From positions 1 through 35,337 of the forward strand of contig JAKLFM010000030.1 of the NCBI GenBank assembly GCA_022711175.1: a stretch of DNA of 35,337 nt, read 5' to 3'. The translations under genes were made by a program, and so were the position numbers. This document shows, in pieces, positions 8,279 through 16,675 of this stretch. The notes beneath the pieces were generated by a model. That model made no database searches, was not told the DNA's origin, and saw only the letters and a program-made list of their open reading frames with translations. The first letter of the stretch is position 1. Every line of letters starts with the position of its first letter. Origin of the DNA: Bacteroidota bacterium (GTDB lineage: Bacteria > Bacteroidota > Bacteroidia > Bacteroidales > UBA4417).

Positions 8279-9190
8279 CTATTGATCGGCGAGATATGCC
8301 TGTAATTCCTGCACATGATCAGGTTCGACCCATTTCACTTCAGGGTCGCGCCTCAACCAGGTGAGCTGCCTTTTGGCATAACGGCGTGTGTTGGTTTTGA
8401 TGTTCTCAACAGCTTGTGGCAGTGTGATATTACCGTCCAGATAATCAAACAGTTCCTTGTAACCAACCGTATTTAAGGCTGTCAGGTGACGGAACGGGAG
8501 CAGCGATCTCACCTCTTCAAGCAGTCCGTCATCCATCATTTTGTCAACCCGACGGGCGATTCTTGCAAAAAGAACCTCACGCGGGAGGTTCAGCCCAATT
8601 TTAACAATATTGAAATCGCGGACCTTTGGCTGGCCGGCGCGCAATTCAGAATATGGTTTTCCGGTCGAAAGCACAACCTCAAGTGCCCGCTGAAGCCTCA
8701 CAGGATTCATCAAATCTACTGACCTGTAATACTCAGGGTCATGTTTAAACAGCAAATTCTGCAGCTTCTCAATACCTTCGTCGCGCAGCAGGCCTTTCAG
8801 GTAACTGCGCAGTTCCGGGTCGGGATCGGGGAAATCATCTATGCCATTACAAACAGCATCAATGTACAATCCTGAACCTCCGGCCAGTATAACATATTGG
8901 TTCTCTGCAAACAACGCCGGCAGCAATGTAAGAACTTCCTGCTCAAAGCGCGAAACATTGTAATAATCATGTATGGAAAGATGCCCCAGTAAAAGGTGGT
9001 GCACACCTTCCATTTCTTCAACCGAAGGTTTTGCGGTACCAATCTTCAGCTCTTTGTAAAACTGGCGGCTGTCGGCCGAAATCACCGAAGTATTAAGCAT
9101 TTTTGCCAGAGCAACAGCAAAAGCTGTTTTACCAACCGCGGTAGGCCCTTCGATAACAATAAGCGTATTTTTGGAATTATCGTCAGACAT
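8279..9190 (-). CDS. miaA: tRNA dimethylallyltransferase
   Basis: MiaA adds a dimethylallyl group to N6 of A37 in tRNAs reading UNN codons. The protein shows the P-loop GPTAVGKT, then VISADSRQFYKELKIGTAKP, ILAGGSGLYIDAV, LQRALEV and the C-terminal TRRYAKRQLTWLRRD, all family hallmarks. The length is about 303 residues, near the family norm. The ATG at 9190 (MSDDNSKNTLIVI) is preferred. A longer start at 9217 would overlap the stop of the upstream gene by 7 bp. It is the distal gene of a minus-strand unit after the pRiA4b-like gene. Confidence 0.95.
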   Translation of the reverse strand: MSDDNSKNTLIVIEGPTAVGKTAFAVALAKMLNTSVISADSRQFYKELKIGTAKPSVEEMEGVHHLLLGHLSIHDYYNVSRFEQEVLTLLPALFAENQYVILAGGSGLYIDAVCNGIDDFPDPDPELRSYLKGLLRDEGIEKLQNLLFKHDPEYYRSVDLMNPVRLQRALEVVLSTGKPYSELRAGQPKVRDFNIVKIGLNLPREVLFARIARRVDKMMDDGLLEEVRSLLPFRHLTALNTVGYKELFDYLDGNITLPQAVENIKTNTRRYAKRQLTWLRRDPEVKWVEPDHVQELQAYLADQ

Positions 9191-9210
9191 TCCCTGATGT
9201 CCGGTGATTA

Positions 9211-9798
9211 CTACCATTCAGGTTCAGTGGTGAAATTCTCGTCGATTTCCTCTTCCATGCCACCATCTTTTATCATGTCGTCAAGTTCCTTCATCATGGC
9301 TTCCTCGTCAGGATCGTCGAGAAAAGAAACCGCAGTTGGCAGAATAGCAGCAGCCAGCGAACCTTCTTTCTTCACGCAGACAGGGTATTCTTTTTTCTCA
9401 TCAGTGTCAAGAATACGGGTAAGTTCCAGGTAAAAGGTCTTGGTGTTCAGGAAATCGTATTCATAGATAAAGCGCTGGTGCGGATCTTCGATAACATCTT
9501 TCAGCCTCACCTGGTCCATAACGCTGATAGGCATTTTCATTTCGGGCGCCGATTCATCATCGGTATCAGCAACAGGCTGAGCCTCTTCGCCTTCCATCAT
9601 GTCAATGAGTGTAATCTCTTTCGACTTTTGCCATTTGCGGTCGCAAACAAAGAACGAGGCCAGCTCATTTCCTTCGAGGCCGACACATTGCCTGATGATA
9701 TCGTGAAATTCCCTGAAAGTCTGATTGGGCTTGATCTCAATATCACGAAGGAAGTCTTCCTGGTCTTCGAATAAAAGCCTGAATCGGTATGCTTGCAT
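9211..9798 (-). CDS. Plasmid pRiA4b ORF-3-like family protein
   Basis: A 195-residue acidic protein. The N-terminus (MQAYRFRLLFEDQEDFLRDIEI, then TFREFHDIIRQCVGLEGNELASFFV) and the later LKDVIEDPHQRFIYEYDFLNTKTFYLEL match the PRiA4_ORF3-like family. The C-terminus is strongly acidic. Despite the name, the family is common on Bacteroidota chromosomes and its role is unknown. The stop overlaps or abuts the miaA start region, so translation of the two may be coupled. Confidence 0.75.
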   Translation of the reverse strand: MQAYRFRLLFEDQEDFLRDIEIKPNQTFREFHDIIRQCVGLEGNELASFFVCDRKWQKSKEITLIDMMEGEEAQPVADTDDESAPEMKMPISVMDQVRLKDVIEDPHQRFIYEYDFLNTKTFYLELTRILDTDEKKEYPVCVKKEGSLAAAILPTAVSFLDDPDEEAMMKELDDMIKDGGMEEEIDENFTTEPEW

Positions 9799-9845
9799 AA
9801 CTGGTATAGTGTTTTTGCGAGTATAAAATTACAACTATTTTCTTT

Positions 9846-9872
9846 AATCCGGCTTGGTTTGCAGCCGGGATT
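9846..9872 (-). terminator. Possible hairpin after the cca gene
   Basis: AATCCGGCT and AGCCGGGATT form a stem with one bulge and an 8-nt loop directly downstream of the cca stop. On the minus strand the hairpin is followed by A-rich rather than T-rich sequence, so the terminator call is weak. Confidence 0.3.
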
Positions 9873-9873
9873 T

Positions 9874-11310
9874 TCATTTATCGGGTAATGGTGTGCTGTC
9901 AATGATTTTCAAGCCTAGTTTAGCTCCTTCGGCCACCATGAAATTATAAGCAGCATCGAACTCATTGGGTATCAATCCATCCAGAATGGCTTCGCGAATG
10001 GCGGTTTTAATAATCCCAACACTTTTACTAGGTTCAATGCCAAACGATTTCATGATGAGTTCACCTGTTACAGGAGGTTGCCAGTTGCGCAAGCGGTCTT
10101 TCTCCTCGATCTCAACCAGTTTCTGCCTTACGATCTCAAAGTTCTTCATATAACGCTTCACCTTCTCGGGATTCTTGGAGGTGATATCCGCTTCGCACAA
10201 AGTCATCAGGTCGTCAATATCGTCGCCTGCATCGAACAGCAGCCTCCGCACAGCGCTATCGGTAACCTCTTCCTGCGAAAGCACGATCGGGCGAAGGTGA
10301 AGCTGAACCAACTTCTGCACATACTTCATTTTTTCGTTCATCGGGAGTTTCAAACGGCTGAAAATCGATGGGATCATTTTCATTCCCCTGAACTCGTGGC
10401 CGTGGAAAGTCCAGCCGGTGTCCTTGTCGAAACGCTTGGTTGCCGGTTTGGCAATGTCGTGCAGCAATGCCGACCATCGCAGCCACAGGTCATCGGTATT
10501 AACTGAAATGCGGTCGAGCACTTCGAGGGTATGGCTGAAGTTATCCTTATGTCCTTTACCGTCAATGTATTCCGCTCCTTTGAGTGCAACGAACTGCGGA
10601 AATATGAGCTCCAGCAGCCCTGCATCATCCAGCAGTTTAAAGCCCAACGAAGGCTCTCTCGAAAGTATGATCTTGTTGAGTTCGTCGGTGATACGCTCTT
10701 GCGAGATGATGGAAATACGTTCTTTATTGCGGCGGATTGCTTCAAATGTTTCGGGAATAATGCGGAACTGTAATTGTGTGGCAAAACGGATGGCGCGCAT
10801 CATACGCAAGGGATCATCCGAAAAGGTAATGTCAGGGTCCAAAGGGGTGCGTATCAACTTGTTGCGAAGATCATCGAGTCCGCCGAACGGATCGGACAAC
10901 TGGCCGAAATCTTCTTGTCGCAAACTTATCGCCAGGGCGTTGATAGTGAAGTCGCGACGCAACTGATCGTCCTTTATCGTTCCGGGCTCCACATCAGGCT
11001 TGCGTGAATCGCCCCGATAGCTCTCCTTGCGGGCGCCCACAAATTCAATCTGCCAGTTACGGTAGTTGAACATAGCCGTTCCAAAGTTGCGGTAAACCGC
11101 CACTTTTGAGACCTTGAGCTTTGCTGCCGCCGCTTCAGCCAGTTTAACGCCGTCGCCCGCTGTAACAATGTCAGCATCCTTCGAAGGACGGTCAAGCAGA
11201 TAATCACGCACAAACCCACCGATAACATAAGCATCGGAATTCATCTCCTTTGCGGCTTCGGCAACAATACCGAAAAGTTTGTGGTGAATGGCTTGGCTGA
11301 GGTTGGGCAT
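9874..11310 (-). CDS. cca: CCA-adding tRNA nucleotidyltransferase with HD domain
   Basis: The protein belongs to the class II nucleotidyltransferase / poly(A) polymerase family. Motifs include [22 protein letters not shown] (nucleotide-binding and catalytic Asp pair), [13 protein letters not shown], and [15 protein letters not shown]. An HD domain follows, with the HD pair in [15 protein letters not shown]. The expected role is synthesis or repair of the tRNA 3' CCA end. A longer frame opens at 11352, but ATG 11310 ([13 protein letters not shown], about 478 residues) is chosen because a TAAATTTG -7 box at 11357-11350 would overlap the longer coding start. CCA versus A-only specificity cannot be settled from sequence alone. 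Confidence 0.92.
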   Translation of the reverse strand: MPNLSQAIHHKLFGIVAEAAKEMNSDAYVIGGFVRDYLLDRPSKDADIVTAGDGVKLAEAAAAKLKVSKVAVYRNFGTAMFNYRNWQIEFVGARKESYRGDSRKPDVEPGTIKDDQLRRDFTINALAISLRQEDFGQLSDPFGGLDDLRNKLIRTPLDPDITFSDDPLRMMRAIRFATQLQFRIIPETFEAIRRNKERISIISQERITDELNKIILSREPSLGFKLLDDAGLLELIFPQFVALKGAEYIDGKGHKDNFSHTLEVLDRISVNTDDLWLRWSALLHDIAKPATKRFDKDTGWTFHGHEFRGMKMIPSIFSRLKLPMNEKMKYVQKLVQLHLRPIVLSQEEVTDSAVRRLLFDAGDDIDDLMTLCEADITSKNPEKVKRYMKNFEIVRQKLVEIEEKDRLRNWQPPVTGELIMKSFGIEPSKSVGIIKTAIREAILDGLIPNEFDAAYNFMVAEGAKLGLKIIDSTPLPDK

Positions 11311-11349
11311 AATGAGTTGAAGAGGTAAAATCAGTGTTTTGCAAAACGG

Positions 11350-11357
11350 CAAATTTA
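11350..11357 (-). promoter_or_regulatory. -7 promoter box for cca (TAAATTTG)
   Basis: Read on the minus strand, TAAATTTG fits TAnnTTTG and lies about 40 bp before the preferred start at 11310. It decides against the longer start at 11352. Confidence 0.5.
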
Positions 11358-11404
11358 CGGTTTTCGTCTGTAAGCAGGAACCAACAAATTTTCTTCGTTA
11401 GCTC

Positions 11405-11434
11405 TTGCAAATCAAAACCGAAATCCTAATTTTG
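11405..11434 (+). promoter_or_regulatory. Promoter of the isocitrate-dehydrogenase-like gene
   Basis: TTG at 11405-11407 and TAATTTTG at 11427-11434 are separated by 19 bp, matching the Bacteroidota -33/-7 arrangement. Transcription would start about 40 bp before the ATG at 11481. Confidence 0.65.
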
Positions 11435-11480
11435 ACATACCTAATTTTTTCTGAAATCATTTACCTAAACCCTTGATAAT

Positions 11481-12671
11481 ATGGCAAAAAGAACTATTGT
11501 TGCGATGCCCGGTGACGGCATCGGCAAGGCAGTAATGGCGGAAGCAATTCGCGTGCTCGACGCTGCCGGATTTGATGCTGAATATGTTAATGGCGACATT
11601 GGATGGGAATTCTGGTGCAAGGAAGGCAACCCGCTCCCCGACCGAACCATCGAACTGCTGAAGAAGCACAAAATAGCACTTTTCGGTGCAATCACTTCCA
11701 AACCTAAGGACAAAGCCACAGCCGAACTGTCGCCTGAACTGCAGGGCAAAGGATACCAATATTACAGCCCTATCGTGAGCATGCGCCAGATGTTCGACCT
11801 CGACATTTGCCAGCGCCCATGCCGCACCTTCAAAGGCAACCCCCTAAACTTTATCCGCCGTGGTAAAGGTGGCGCCATTGATGAGCCTGTTATCGACACC
11901 ATGATCTTCCGCCAGAATACCGAAGGGCTTTACGGTGGTGTTGAATGGACCAATCCTCCTGACAATGTGTATGATGCACTCATGACTCATCCCAAATTCA
12001 AGGAGAACTTCGCATGGTGCCCGCGTCCCGAATTAGCAGTTTCAACACGCATTTTCACAAGGAAATACACTACCCGTATCGTGAAAGCTGCCTTTGAATA
12101 TGCCAAAGAGAAGGGATTTAAGACTGTTACTGTTTGCGAAAAGCCCAATGTGATCCGCGAAACCTCAGGCATGATGCTGAAGGTTGCTCAGGAAATGGCT
12201 AAGAACGAATATCCTGATATCCGCGTTCAGGATGTGAACATTGATGCACAGATGATGTGGCTCACCAAGAACCCCGAAACCTATAACGTTATCGTAGCCG
12301 GTAATATGTTCGGTGATATTGTTTCCGACGGTTTTGCCGGACTGGTAGGCGGCCTGGGTTTTGCCTGCAGCGCCAACATCGGTCCTGAAGTGGCTGTTTT
12401 TGAACCCACTCACGGCTCAGCACCTAAGTATGCCGATTATCCGGTTTCAATCGTTAACCCGATCGCTATGGTAATGTCCGCCTGCATGATGCTCGACCAT
12501 ATTGGTGAAGGCCAGATGGCCGAACGTATCCGCAAGGCCATTGCTGCCGTTGTTGAAGAAGGCAAAGTATTGGCTTACGATATGCTGAAACTCAGCGGCT
12601 CACCCGATGTTATCAGCCAGGGGGCAGCTTCAACACGCCAAATGGCTGACGCCATTATTGAAAAACTGTAA
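11481..12671 (+). CDS. Isocitrate/isopropylmalate dehydrogenase family protein (probable isocitrate dehydrogenase)
   Basis: A 396-residue beta-decarboxylating dehydrogenase. It shows the N-terminal PGDGIGKAV, FRQNTEGLYGGVEW with catalytic Tyr151, CEKPNVIRETSGM with catalytic Lys221, the metal-binding aspartates Asp255, Asp279 and Asp283, and the cofactor loop EPTHGSAPKYAD. Lys316-Tyr317 sit where NADP-dependent isocitrate dehydrogenase has a Lys-Tyr pair that contacts the 2'-phosphate, which hints at NADP. The family also includes isopropylmalate and homoisocitrate dehydrogenases. The aconitase-type gene two genes downstream favours isocitrate. A good promoter precedes the gene and a hairpin follows it. 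Confidence 0.85.
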   Translation: MAKRTIVAMPGDGIGKAVMAEAIRVLDAAGFDAEYVNGDIGWEFWCKEGNPLPDRTIELLKKHKIALFGAITSKPKDKATAELSPELQGKGYQYYSPIVSMRQMFDLDICQRPCRTFKGNPLNFIRRGKGGAIDEPVIDTMIFRQNTEGLYGGVEWTNPPDNVYDALMTHPKFKENFAWCPRPELAVSTRIFTRKYTTRIVKAAFEYAKEKGFKTVTVCEKPNVIRETSGMMLKVAQEMAKNEYPDIRVQDVNIDAQMMWLTKNPETYNVIVAGNMFGDIVSDGFAGLVGGLGFACSANIGPEVAVFEPTHGSAPKYADYPVSIVNPIAMVMSACMMLDHIGEGQMAERIRKAIAAVVEEGKVLAYDMLKLSGSPDVISQGAASTRQMADAIIEKL

Positions 12672-12691
12672 TAAAATTGAAATAATCACAG

Positions 12692-12725
12692 CCCTGCTGT
12701 TTCCGAAACGAAATGGCAGGGTTTT
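12692..12725 (+). terminator. Intrinsic terminator after the isocitrate-dehydrogenase-like gene
   Basis: CCCTGC (12692-12697) pairs with GCAGGG (12716-12721), with an inner TTTC/GAAA pairing in the loop and TTTT immediately after. It lies between two same-strand genes, so it may only attenuate readthrough. Confidence 0.6.
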
Positions 12726-12737
12726 AATTCTCTGATT

Positions 12738-13304
12738 ATGAACATAGAACAGAAATTTATTGATCAGGCCAAACAACTCTGGCCCGAACTTGATTGGATT
12801 AATGATCCGGCCCTCCGTAAACAAACCACCGACACATGGGCACTGGCATTGCAAAAGAGTGTTCTCACACCTGAAGATCTCAACACCATTCCATTCACAC
12901 TGCTTTGCGGCCCCGACCTCAAAGTCACGTTCATGGATCACAAACGCTGCGTGGTTCACGTTGCCAAAGATGCCGGAAACAAAATGAATGAATTCTTCAG
13001 GACCGACCTTCCTGTAAATATGGATGTTCTGATAGCCGGGGCTATTCTTGCCGATGTTGGCAAACTGCTTGAGTATGAGCTCAAGGACGGGAAATCAATG
13101 CAGGGAAGTTATGGTAAATACCTGCGCCATCCTTTCTCGGGAGTATCATTGGCTGAGCAGTGCGGAGTTCCGGCTCCTGTTTGTCATATCATCGCCACTC
13201 ATGCCGGTGAAGGTGATATGGTAAAACGGTCGGTAGAGGCCTACATCGTGCATCACGCTGATTTCATGACATTTGAGCCCTTCAGGGAGAGGCTGAAAGT
13301 CTAG
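12738..13304 (+). CDS. HD-superfamily protein with altered HD motif
   Basis: A 188-residue protein with the layout of a small HD phosphohydrolase. It has an N-terminal His in HKRCVVHVAKDA (His74), then AGAILADVGKLLEY, HPFSGVSLAEQ (His131), IIATHAGEGD (His155) and VHHADF (His172, His173, Asp175). In ordinary members the central motif is HDIGK; here it is ADVGK (Ala105-Asp106), so one metal ligand is replaced. Other His and Asp residues are kept, so a metal site may still form differently. It sits between a dehydrogenase and an aconitase-type gene on the same strand. Substrate unknown. Confidence 0.7.
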   Translation: MNIEQKFIDQAKQLWPELDWINDPALRKQTTDTWALALQKSVLTPEDLNTIPFTLLCGPDLKVTFMDHKRCVVHVAKDAGNKMNEFFRTDLPVNMDVLIAGAILADVGKLLEYELKDGKSMQGSYGKYLRHPFSGVSLAEQCGVPAPVCHIIATHAGEGDMVKRSVEAYIVHHADFMTFEPFRERLKV

Positions 13305-13327
13305 TTGCGCGCTGCAAAGTTTTTTTT

Positions 13328-13352
13328 CACGCAGAGACGCAAAGACGCAAAA
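13328..13352. repeat. Left flank repeat of the GxxExxY cassette, 8-nt periodic
   Basis: Three tandem 8-mers run from 13329: acgcagag, acgcaaag, acgcaaaa. Reading 13328-13351 against the reverse complement of 13807-13830 gives 18 matches in 24 positions. Confidence 0.6.
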
Positions 13353-13403
13353 ACAGTAGTGGATTGTTGAAATTGAGGATAACATATAAATCACGATTTC
13401 GGA

Positions 13404-13781
13404 ATGACTGAAAATGAAATAGCCACAGTATTGGTTGACATCTTTTACAGGATTCACACCACGCTAGGCCCAGGTTTGTTTGAATCAGTCTATGAAGAAG
13501 TGATTTGCTATGAACTTGAGCTGCTTGAAATACAATATGAAAGGCAGCCTGAGATTCCATTGATTTATAAAGGTCATAGACTGCCAGCTGGTTTCAGAGC
13601 CGATTTAATTGTCGAAAACAAAGTAATAGTCGAGATAAAATCAGTTGAAGACCTTGCGGCAGTGCACTATAAACAACTGCAAACATACCTGAAACTGACC
13701 GGGCTTAAACTTGGTCTCCTGGTCAATTTCAATTCAAATCTAATCAGAGACGGAATACACCGGATTGCTAATAAACTGTGA
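13404..13781 (+). CDS. GxxExxY protein, PD-(D/E)xK nuclease-like
   Basis: A 125-residue protein with the signature GLFESVY (Gly24, Glu27, Tyr30) after a helical N-terminus. A nuclease-like core follows: Asp67 in FRADLIV, Glu77 and Lys79 in VIVEIKS, then HYKQLQTYL with Gln91. This D-x9-E-x-K plus Q pattern is the arrangement of PD-(D/E)xK enzymes. The family is widespread in environmental bacteria, often as isolated small genes. Its biological role is not established. The gene is flanked on both sides by 8-nt-periodic inverted repeats and is unlikely to take part in the metabolism of the neighbouring dehydrogenase and aconitase genes. Confidence 0.85.
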   Translation: MTENEIATVLVDIFYRIHTTLGPGLFESVYEEVICYELELLEIQYERQPEIPLIYKGHRLPAGFRADLIVENKVIVEIKSVEDLAAVHYKQLQTYLKLTGLKLGLLVNFNSNLIRDGIHRIANKL

Positions 13782-13806
13782 ACAGTACTCATGTTTTGAA
13801 TACTAC

Positions 13807-13830
13807 TTCGCGCCTTAGCGCCTTCGCGTG
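13807..13830. repeat. Right flank repeat of the GxxExxY cassette
   Basis: The sequence falls into three 8-nt units (ttcgcgcc, ttagcgcc, ttcgcgtg). Its reverse complement resembles the left repeat at 13328-13351 (18 of 24 positions). It ends 34 bp before the aconitase start. Confidence 0.6.
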
Positions 13831-13864
13831 ATGCAATAAAACCCTAATCTTAAAAAGAAACGAC

Positions 13865-15664
13865 ATGACAATAATCGAGAAAATAATCGCTGCACACAGC
13901 AAACAATCAACAGTAAAACCCGGCGATATCGTTGATGTATTCATCGATGCCCGCGTTGCCCGCGATTTTGGCGGAGCCAATGTGGTTGAAAACATCCTGA
14001 ATAACGGCCTTACCGTTGACGATCCAACCCGCACATTCTTCACGTTCGACTGCAATCCCGGCGGCTCCGACCAGAAATATGCCGCCAACCAGCATTTCTG
14101 CCGCCTGTATGCCCGTCAAAACGACATTAAAGTTTATGATGTCGATTCCGGCGTAGGTACTCATTTAGCCATCGACAAAGGAATTGCCTATCCTGGCAGC
14201 ACCTTCGTTTCTACCGACTCGCATGCCAATATTATGGGAGCCATCGGCGCATTTGGGCAAGGAATGGGCGACCAGGATATTGCCGCAGCCTGGGCAAAAG
14301 GCTCGGTATGGTTCAAAGTTCCCGAATCAGTGAAAATCATCCTCAAAGGAAAACGCCCCGCCGGCGTATCAGCTAAGGACATCGTGCTCAATCTGCTCAA
14401 TATATACGGCGCCAATAAACTCCTGGGGTATTCGGTTGAAATTGAAGGCGAAGCTGCCGATGAACTTACGCTGGACGAAAGGATAACCATTGCTTCGATG
14501 GGTACCGAAATGGGCGCCATTATCCTGATGTTTGCTCCCAGCAACAAGGTATTGGACGAACTTGAAGCCCGCACCGGCAAACGTTCAAAAGGTATAAATG
14601 CAGATGCCGATGCCGAATATGCTTTCGTTCACGATGTTGATGTTACCGGATTTGTCCCAATGGTTGCCAATCCCGGCCATCCGCACGACGATGTACCGGT
14701 TGCTGTTGTTAAGAAAACCAAAATAGATTCAGCTTTCCTGGGCAGCTGCACAAACGGACGTCTCGAAGATTTGCGCATCGCTGCATCTATTTTAAAAGGC
14801 AGGAAAGTAGCCCCGGGTGTTGTTTTCAAAGTAGTACCCGCAACTGATGAAATCTGGAGACAGGCTTTGGATGAAGGATTGATCCAGGTTTTCAAGGATG
14901 CCGGCGCCCTCGTTTCAAATGCCGGGTGTGCAGGCTGTGCCGCAGGACAGATCGGGCAAAATGGGCCCGAAGAAGTTTCCATCAGCACAGGCAACCGTAA
15001 TTTCGCCGGCAAACAAGGCAAAGGATCTATGTTTCTGGCATCGCCTGCAACTGTATCAGCTTCGGCTATAGCCGGTTATATTACGACTCCTGACGAAATT
15101 CCTGAATCACCGGCAGTTTTTGAAAAGAAAGCTTCGGTAACCCGCGAGGTGAAACAAAAGGAGAAAACTGCAAAACCAACCGTAGTTGAAGGAAATGCCT
15201 GGGTGATTGAAAAGGACGACATCGATACTGATATGATCTTCCACAACCGCTATCTCACCATAACCAACATTAATGAGATGGGGCAATACACTTTCGATAA
15301 CCTGAAAGGCTTCGAGGATTTTGCAAAAAAGGCCGAGCCGGGAGATATCGTGTTCACCAATAAAAACTTCGGCGCCGGATCATCGCGTCAACAGGCAGTG
15401 GATTGTTTCCAGTCACTTGGCATTTCGGCCATCATTGCCGAATCTTTCGGTGCCATATACGAACGCAACGCTATTAATGCCGCCTTGCCAATACTTACCT
15501 ACAAACCCGGTCAGTTGCAGGAATTACAGCTCGAACAGGGCGACCGTGTGAAGGTGGATTTCAATACCGGAGAAGTTACCAACCTCAATAAGGGTAAAAC
15601 TGTCGTGATCAACAAGTTTTACGACGCCCAATTGCAGATCTACAAAAACGGAGGTCTTCTCTAG
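13865..15664 (+). CDS. Fused LeuC-LeuD-type aconitase/isopropylmalate isomerase (probable aconitate hydratase)
   Basis: A 599-residue [4Fe-4S] hydro-lyase that joins a LeuC-like large domain (about 1-420) and a LeuD-like swivelling domain (about 445-599) through a Lys/Glu-rich linker. Cluster ligands are Cys295 in GSCTNGR and Cys355/Cys358 in NAGCAGC. The swivel domain has DIDTD, then YLTIT from Tyr463, and GAGSSRQQAV. Isopropylmalate-specific enzymes usually have Arg after YL; here it is Thr465, which argues against leucine biosynthesis but is not decisive. With the upstream isocitrate dehydrogenase-like gene, citrate-isocitrate isomerisation in the TCA cycle is the best guess. A strong terminator follows. 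Confidence 0.85.
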   Translation: MTIIEKIIAAHSKQSTVKPGDIVDVFIDARVARDFGGANVVENILNNGLTVDDPTRTFFTFDCNPGGSDQKYAANQHFCRLYARQNDIKVYDVDSGVGTHLAIDKGIAYPGSTFVSTDSHANIMGAIGAFGQGMGDQDIAAAWAKGSVWFKVPESVKIILKGKRPAGVSAKDIVLNLLNIYGANKLLGYSVEIEGEAADELTLDERITIASMGTEMGAIILMFAPSNKVLDELEARTGKRSKGINADADAEYAFVHDVDVTGFVPMVANPGHPHDDVPVAVVKKTKIDSAFLGSCTNGRLEDLRIAASILKGRKVAPGVVFKVVPATDEIWRQALDEGLIQVFKDAGALVSNAGCAGCAAGQIGQNGPEEVSISTGNRNFAGKQGKGSMFLASPATVSASAIAGYITTPDEIPESPAVFEKKASVTREVKQKEKTAKPTVVEGNAWVIEKDDIDTDMIFHNRYLTITNINEMGQYTFDNLKGFEDFAKKAEPGDIVFTNKNFGAGSSRQQAVDCFQSLGISAIIAESFGAIYERNAINAALPILTYKPGQLQELQLEQGDRVKVDFNTGEVTNLNKGKTVVINKFYDAQLQIYKNGGLL

Positions 15665-15683
15665 GAATTTGCTGTATATCAAT

Positions 15684-15716
15684 AAAATGCCCGGATCATT
15701 ACCGGGCATTTTTATT
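15684..15716. terminator. Strong bidirectional terminator
   Basis: An 11-bp perfect stem AAAATGCCCGG / CCGGGCATTTT (15684-15694 and 15702-15712) with a 7-nt loop, followed by T-rich sequence. It separates the aconitase from the convergent membrane-protein gene and overlaps that gene's stop. Confidence 0.85.
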
Positions 15717-16083
15717 TTTCTTTACCTGCCTGAAGCCCAAATCGTTTCAGGTACATCAGCATAATGCCCGGCACAAGAAATGGAAGCGAGAATGCCAGCG
15801 ACATCAGCACATTCCCTTTGTCCCCGATGATCAAAAGGTAAACTCCCATCACCAATGCCCCGGTAATCATGATCACTGCTCCTCTCCTGGTGCGAAACCA
15901 GGAGACAACAAATCCAGCCACAGTAAATAAGATCATGATAATGATGGGGATAGCCCCGGTTTTGCCGTCGAGCAAATCACCAACTCCTTCGCCCACGAGG
16001 AACAACACAAAAAACAGCGACGCCAGCGAGCCAATGGCCATTGCTGAGCCTTGCAACGAACTGTGCAGTGAAGGTAGTTTCAT
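15712..16083 (-). CDS. Small four-helix membrane protein
   Basis: A 123-residue hydrophobic protein with about four predicted transmembrane segments (roughly 14-36, 43-62, 68-86 and 92-111) and a Lys-rich C-terminus. No family was recognised with confidence. Its ATG lies one base after the stop of the LEA-like lipoprotein gene upstream, so the two are almost certainly in one transcript and may be translationally coupled. Function unknown. Confidence 0.65.
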   Translation of the reverse strand: MKLPSLHSSLQGSAMAIGSLASLFFVLFLVGEGVGDLLDGKTGAIPIIIMILFTVAGFVVSWFRTRRGAVIMITGALVMGVYLLIIGDKGNVLMSLAFSLPFLVPGIMLMYLKRFGLQAGKEK

Positions 16084-16084
16084 A

Positions 16085-16675
16085 TTAAGAGCCGTATTTG
16101 CTTGTTACTGAGATATATCCCGGGTAAGTGAGCGCATAGGAGCCAACCGTAATTGTCGGCTGAATCTTCATTGTGAACCTGGTTGGCTCATTACCGGCGC
16201 CGGCAAGGTTCATTCCGAAATTGATAATAGCATCTGCGCTTTTGCCACTCAGCGCTTCTTTCAGGTCAATGCTCATCTGCATTGGGACAATAGTTGTGCC
16301 GTTAGCGGGAATTGTGTAAGCGCTGTTCACCACGCCGCGGGTCATCTCAATATCGTCAATAAGCAAAATCCAGTCGAACCTGGTCATTTTGGCGACCGAC
16401 GCATTGGGATTATTCACCTCAGTGTTTAAAGTGAACGTAAGCGGGAACTGGTTTGTGGCCACCGCTGCAGCAAGTTTAGCACCGTCAACAAGGGTGAGAT
16501 CCGATACTTTCTTGATATTCTGCACATTAATACCTGCTAAGGTGAGCTGCTTTACCGATTCGAGGCGAAATTTACAATTAACAATATTTGCCATCTGCCC
16601 GACCTGCTGTAAAACTTCGCATGAGATGAGCAACAGGGTGAAGGCTGTTAAAACAAGGAATGTCCTTTTCATCAT
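16085..16675 (-). CDS. LEA14/WHy-like lipoprotein
   Basis: A longer frame starts at 16714, but ATG 16675 (MMKRTFLVLTAFTLLLISC) gives a textbook lipoprotein signal with a LISC lipobox. The mature part, about 180 residues, has FRLESVKQLTLAGINVQNI, then a beta-rich stretch LTFTLNTEVNNPNASVAKMTRFDWILLID and ANGTTIVPMQMSIDLKEAL. These resemble the LEA type-2 / water-stress-and-hypersensitive-response fold. Such proteins in the bacterial envelope have no firm function. A nearby minus-strand TACTTTTTG (upstream, near 16698) is one base longer than the -7 consensus and is only suggestive. Confidence 0.72.
   Translation of the reverse strand: MMKRTFLVLTAFTLLLISCEVLQQVGQMANIVNCKFRLESVKQLTLAGINVQNIKKVSDLTLVDGAKLAAAVATNQFPLTFTLNTEVNNPNASVAKMTRFDWILLIDDIEMTRGVVNSAYTIPANGTTIVPMQMSIDLKEALSGKSADAIINFGMNLAGAGNEPTRFTMKIQPTITVGSYALTYPGYISVTSKYGS

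Larger units (their letters stand above)
13328..13830 (+). mobile_element. Putative repeat-bounded GxxExxY cassette
   Basis: A 503-bp segment bounded by imperfect inverted repeats made of 8-nt units, with one gene inside. It separates the HD-domain gene from the aconitase-type gene in an otherwise compact gene group. By eye the inner gene is more AT-rich than its neighbours. No transposase and no target-site duplication could be identified, so mobility is inferred only. Confidence 0.35.

Noticed and set aside
10418..10966. A 182-codon plus-strand frame
   Set aside because: It is antisense to cca, is very rich in Ser and Arg as shadow frames often are, and has no domain signature.
13329..13352. 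8-nt units as a CRISPR or iteron array
   Set aside because: There are only three contiguous units and no spacers, no replication initiator gene and no cas gene nearby.
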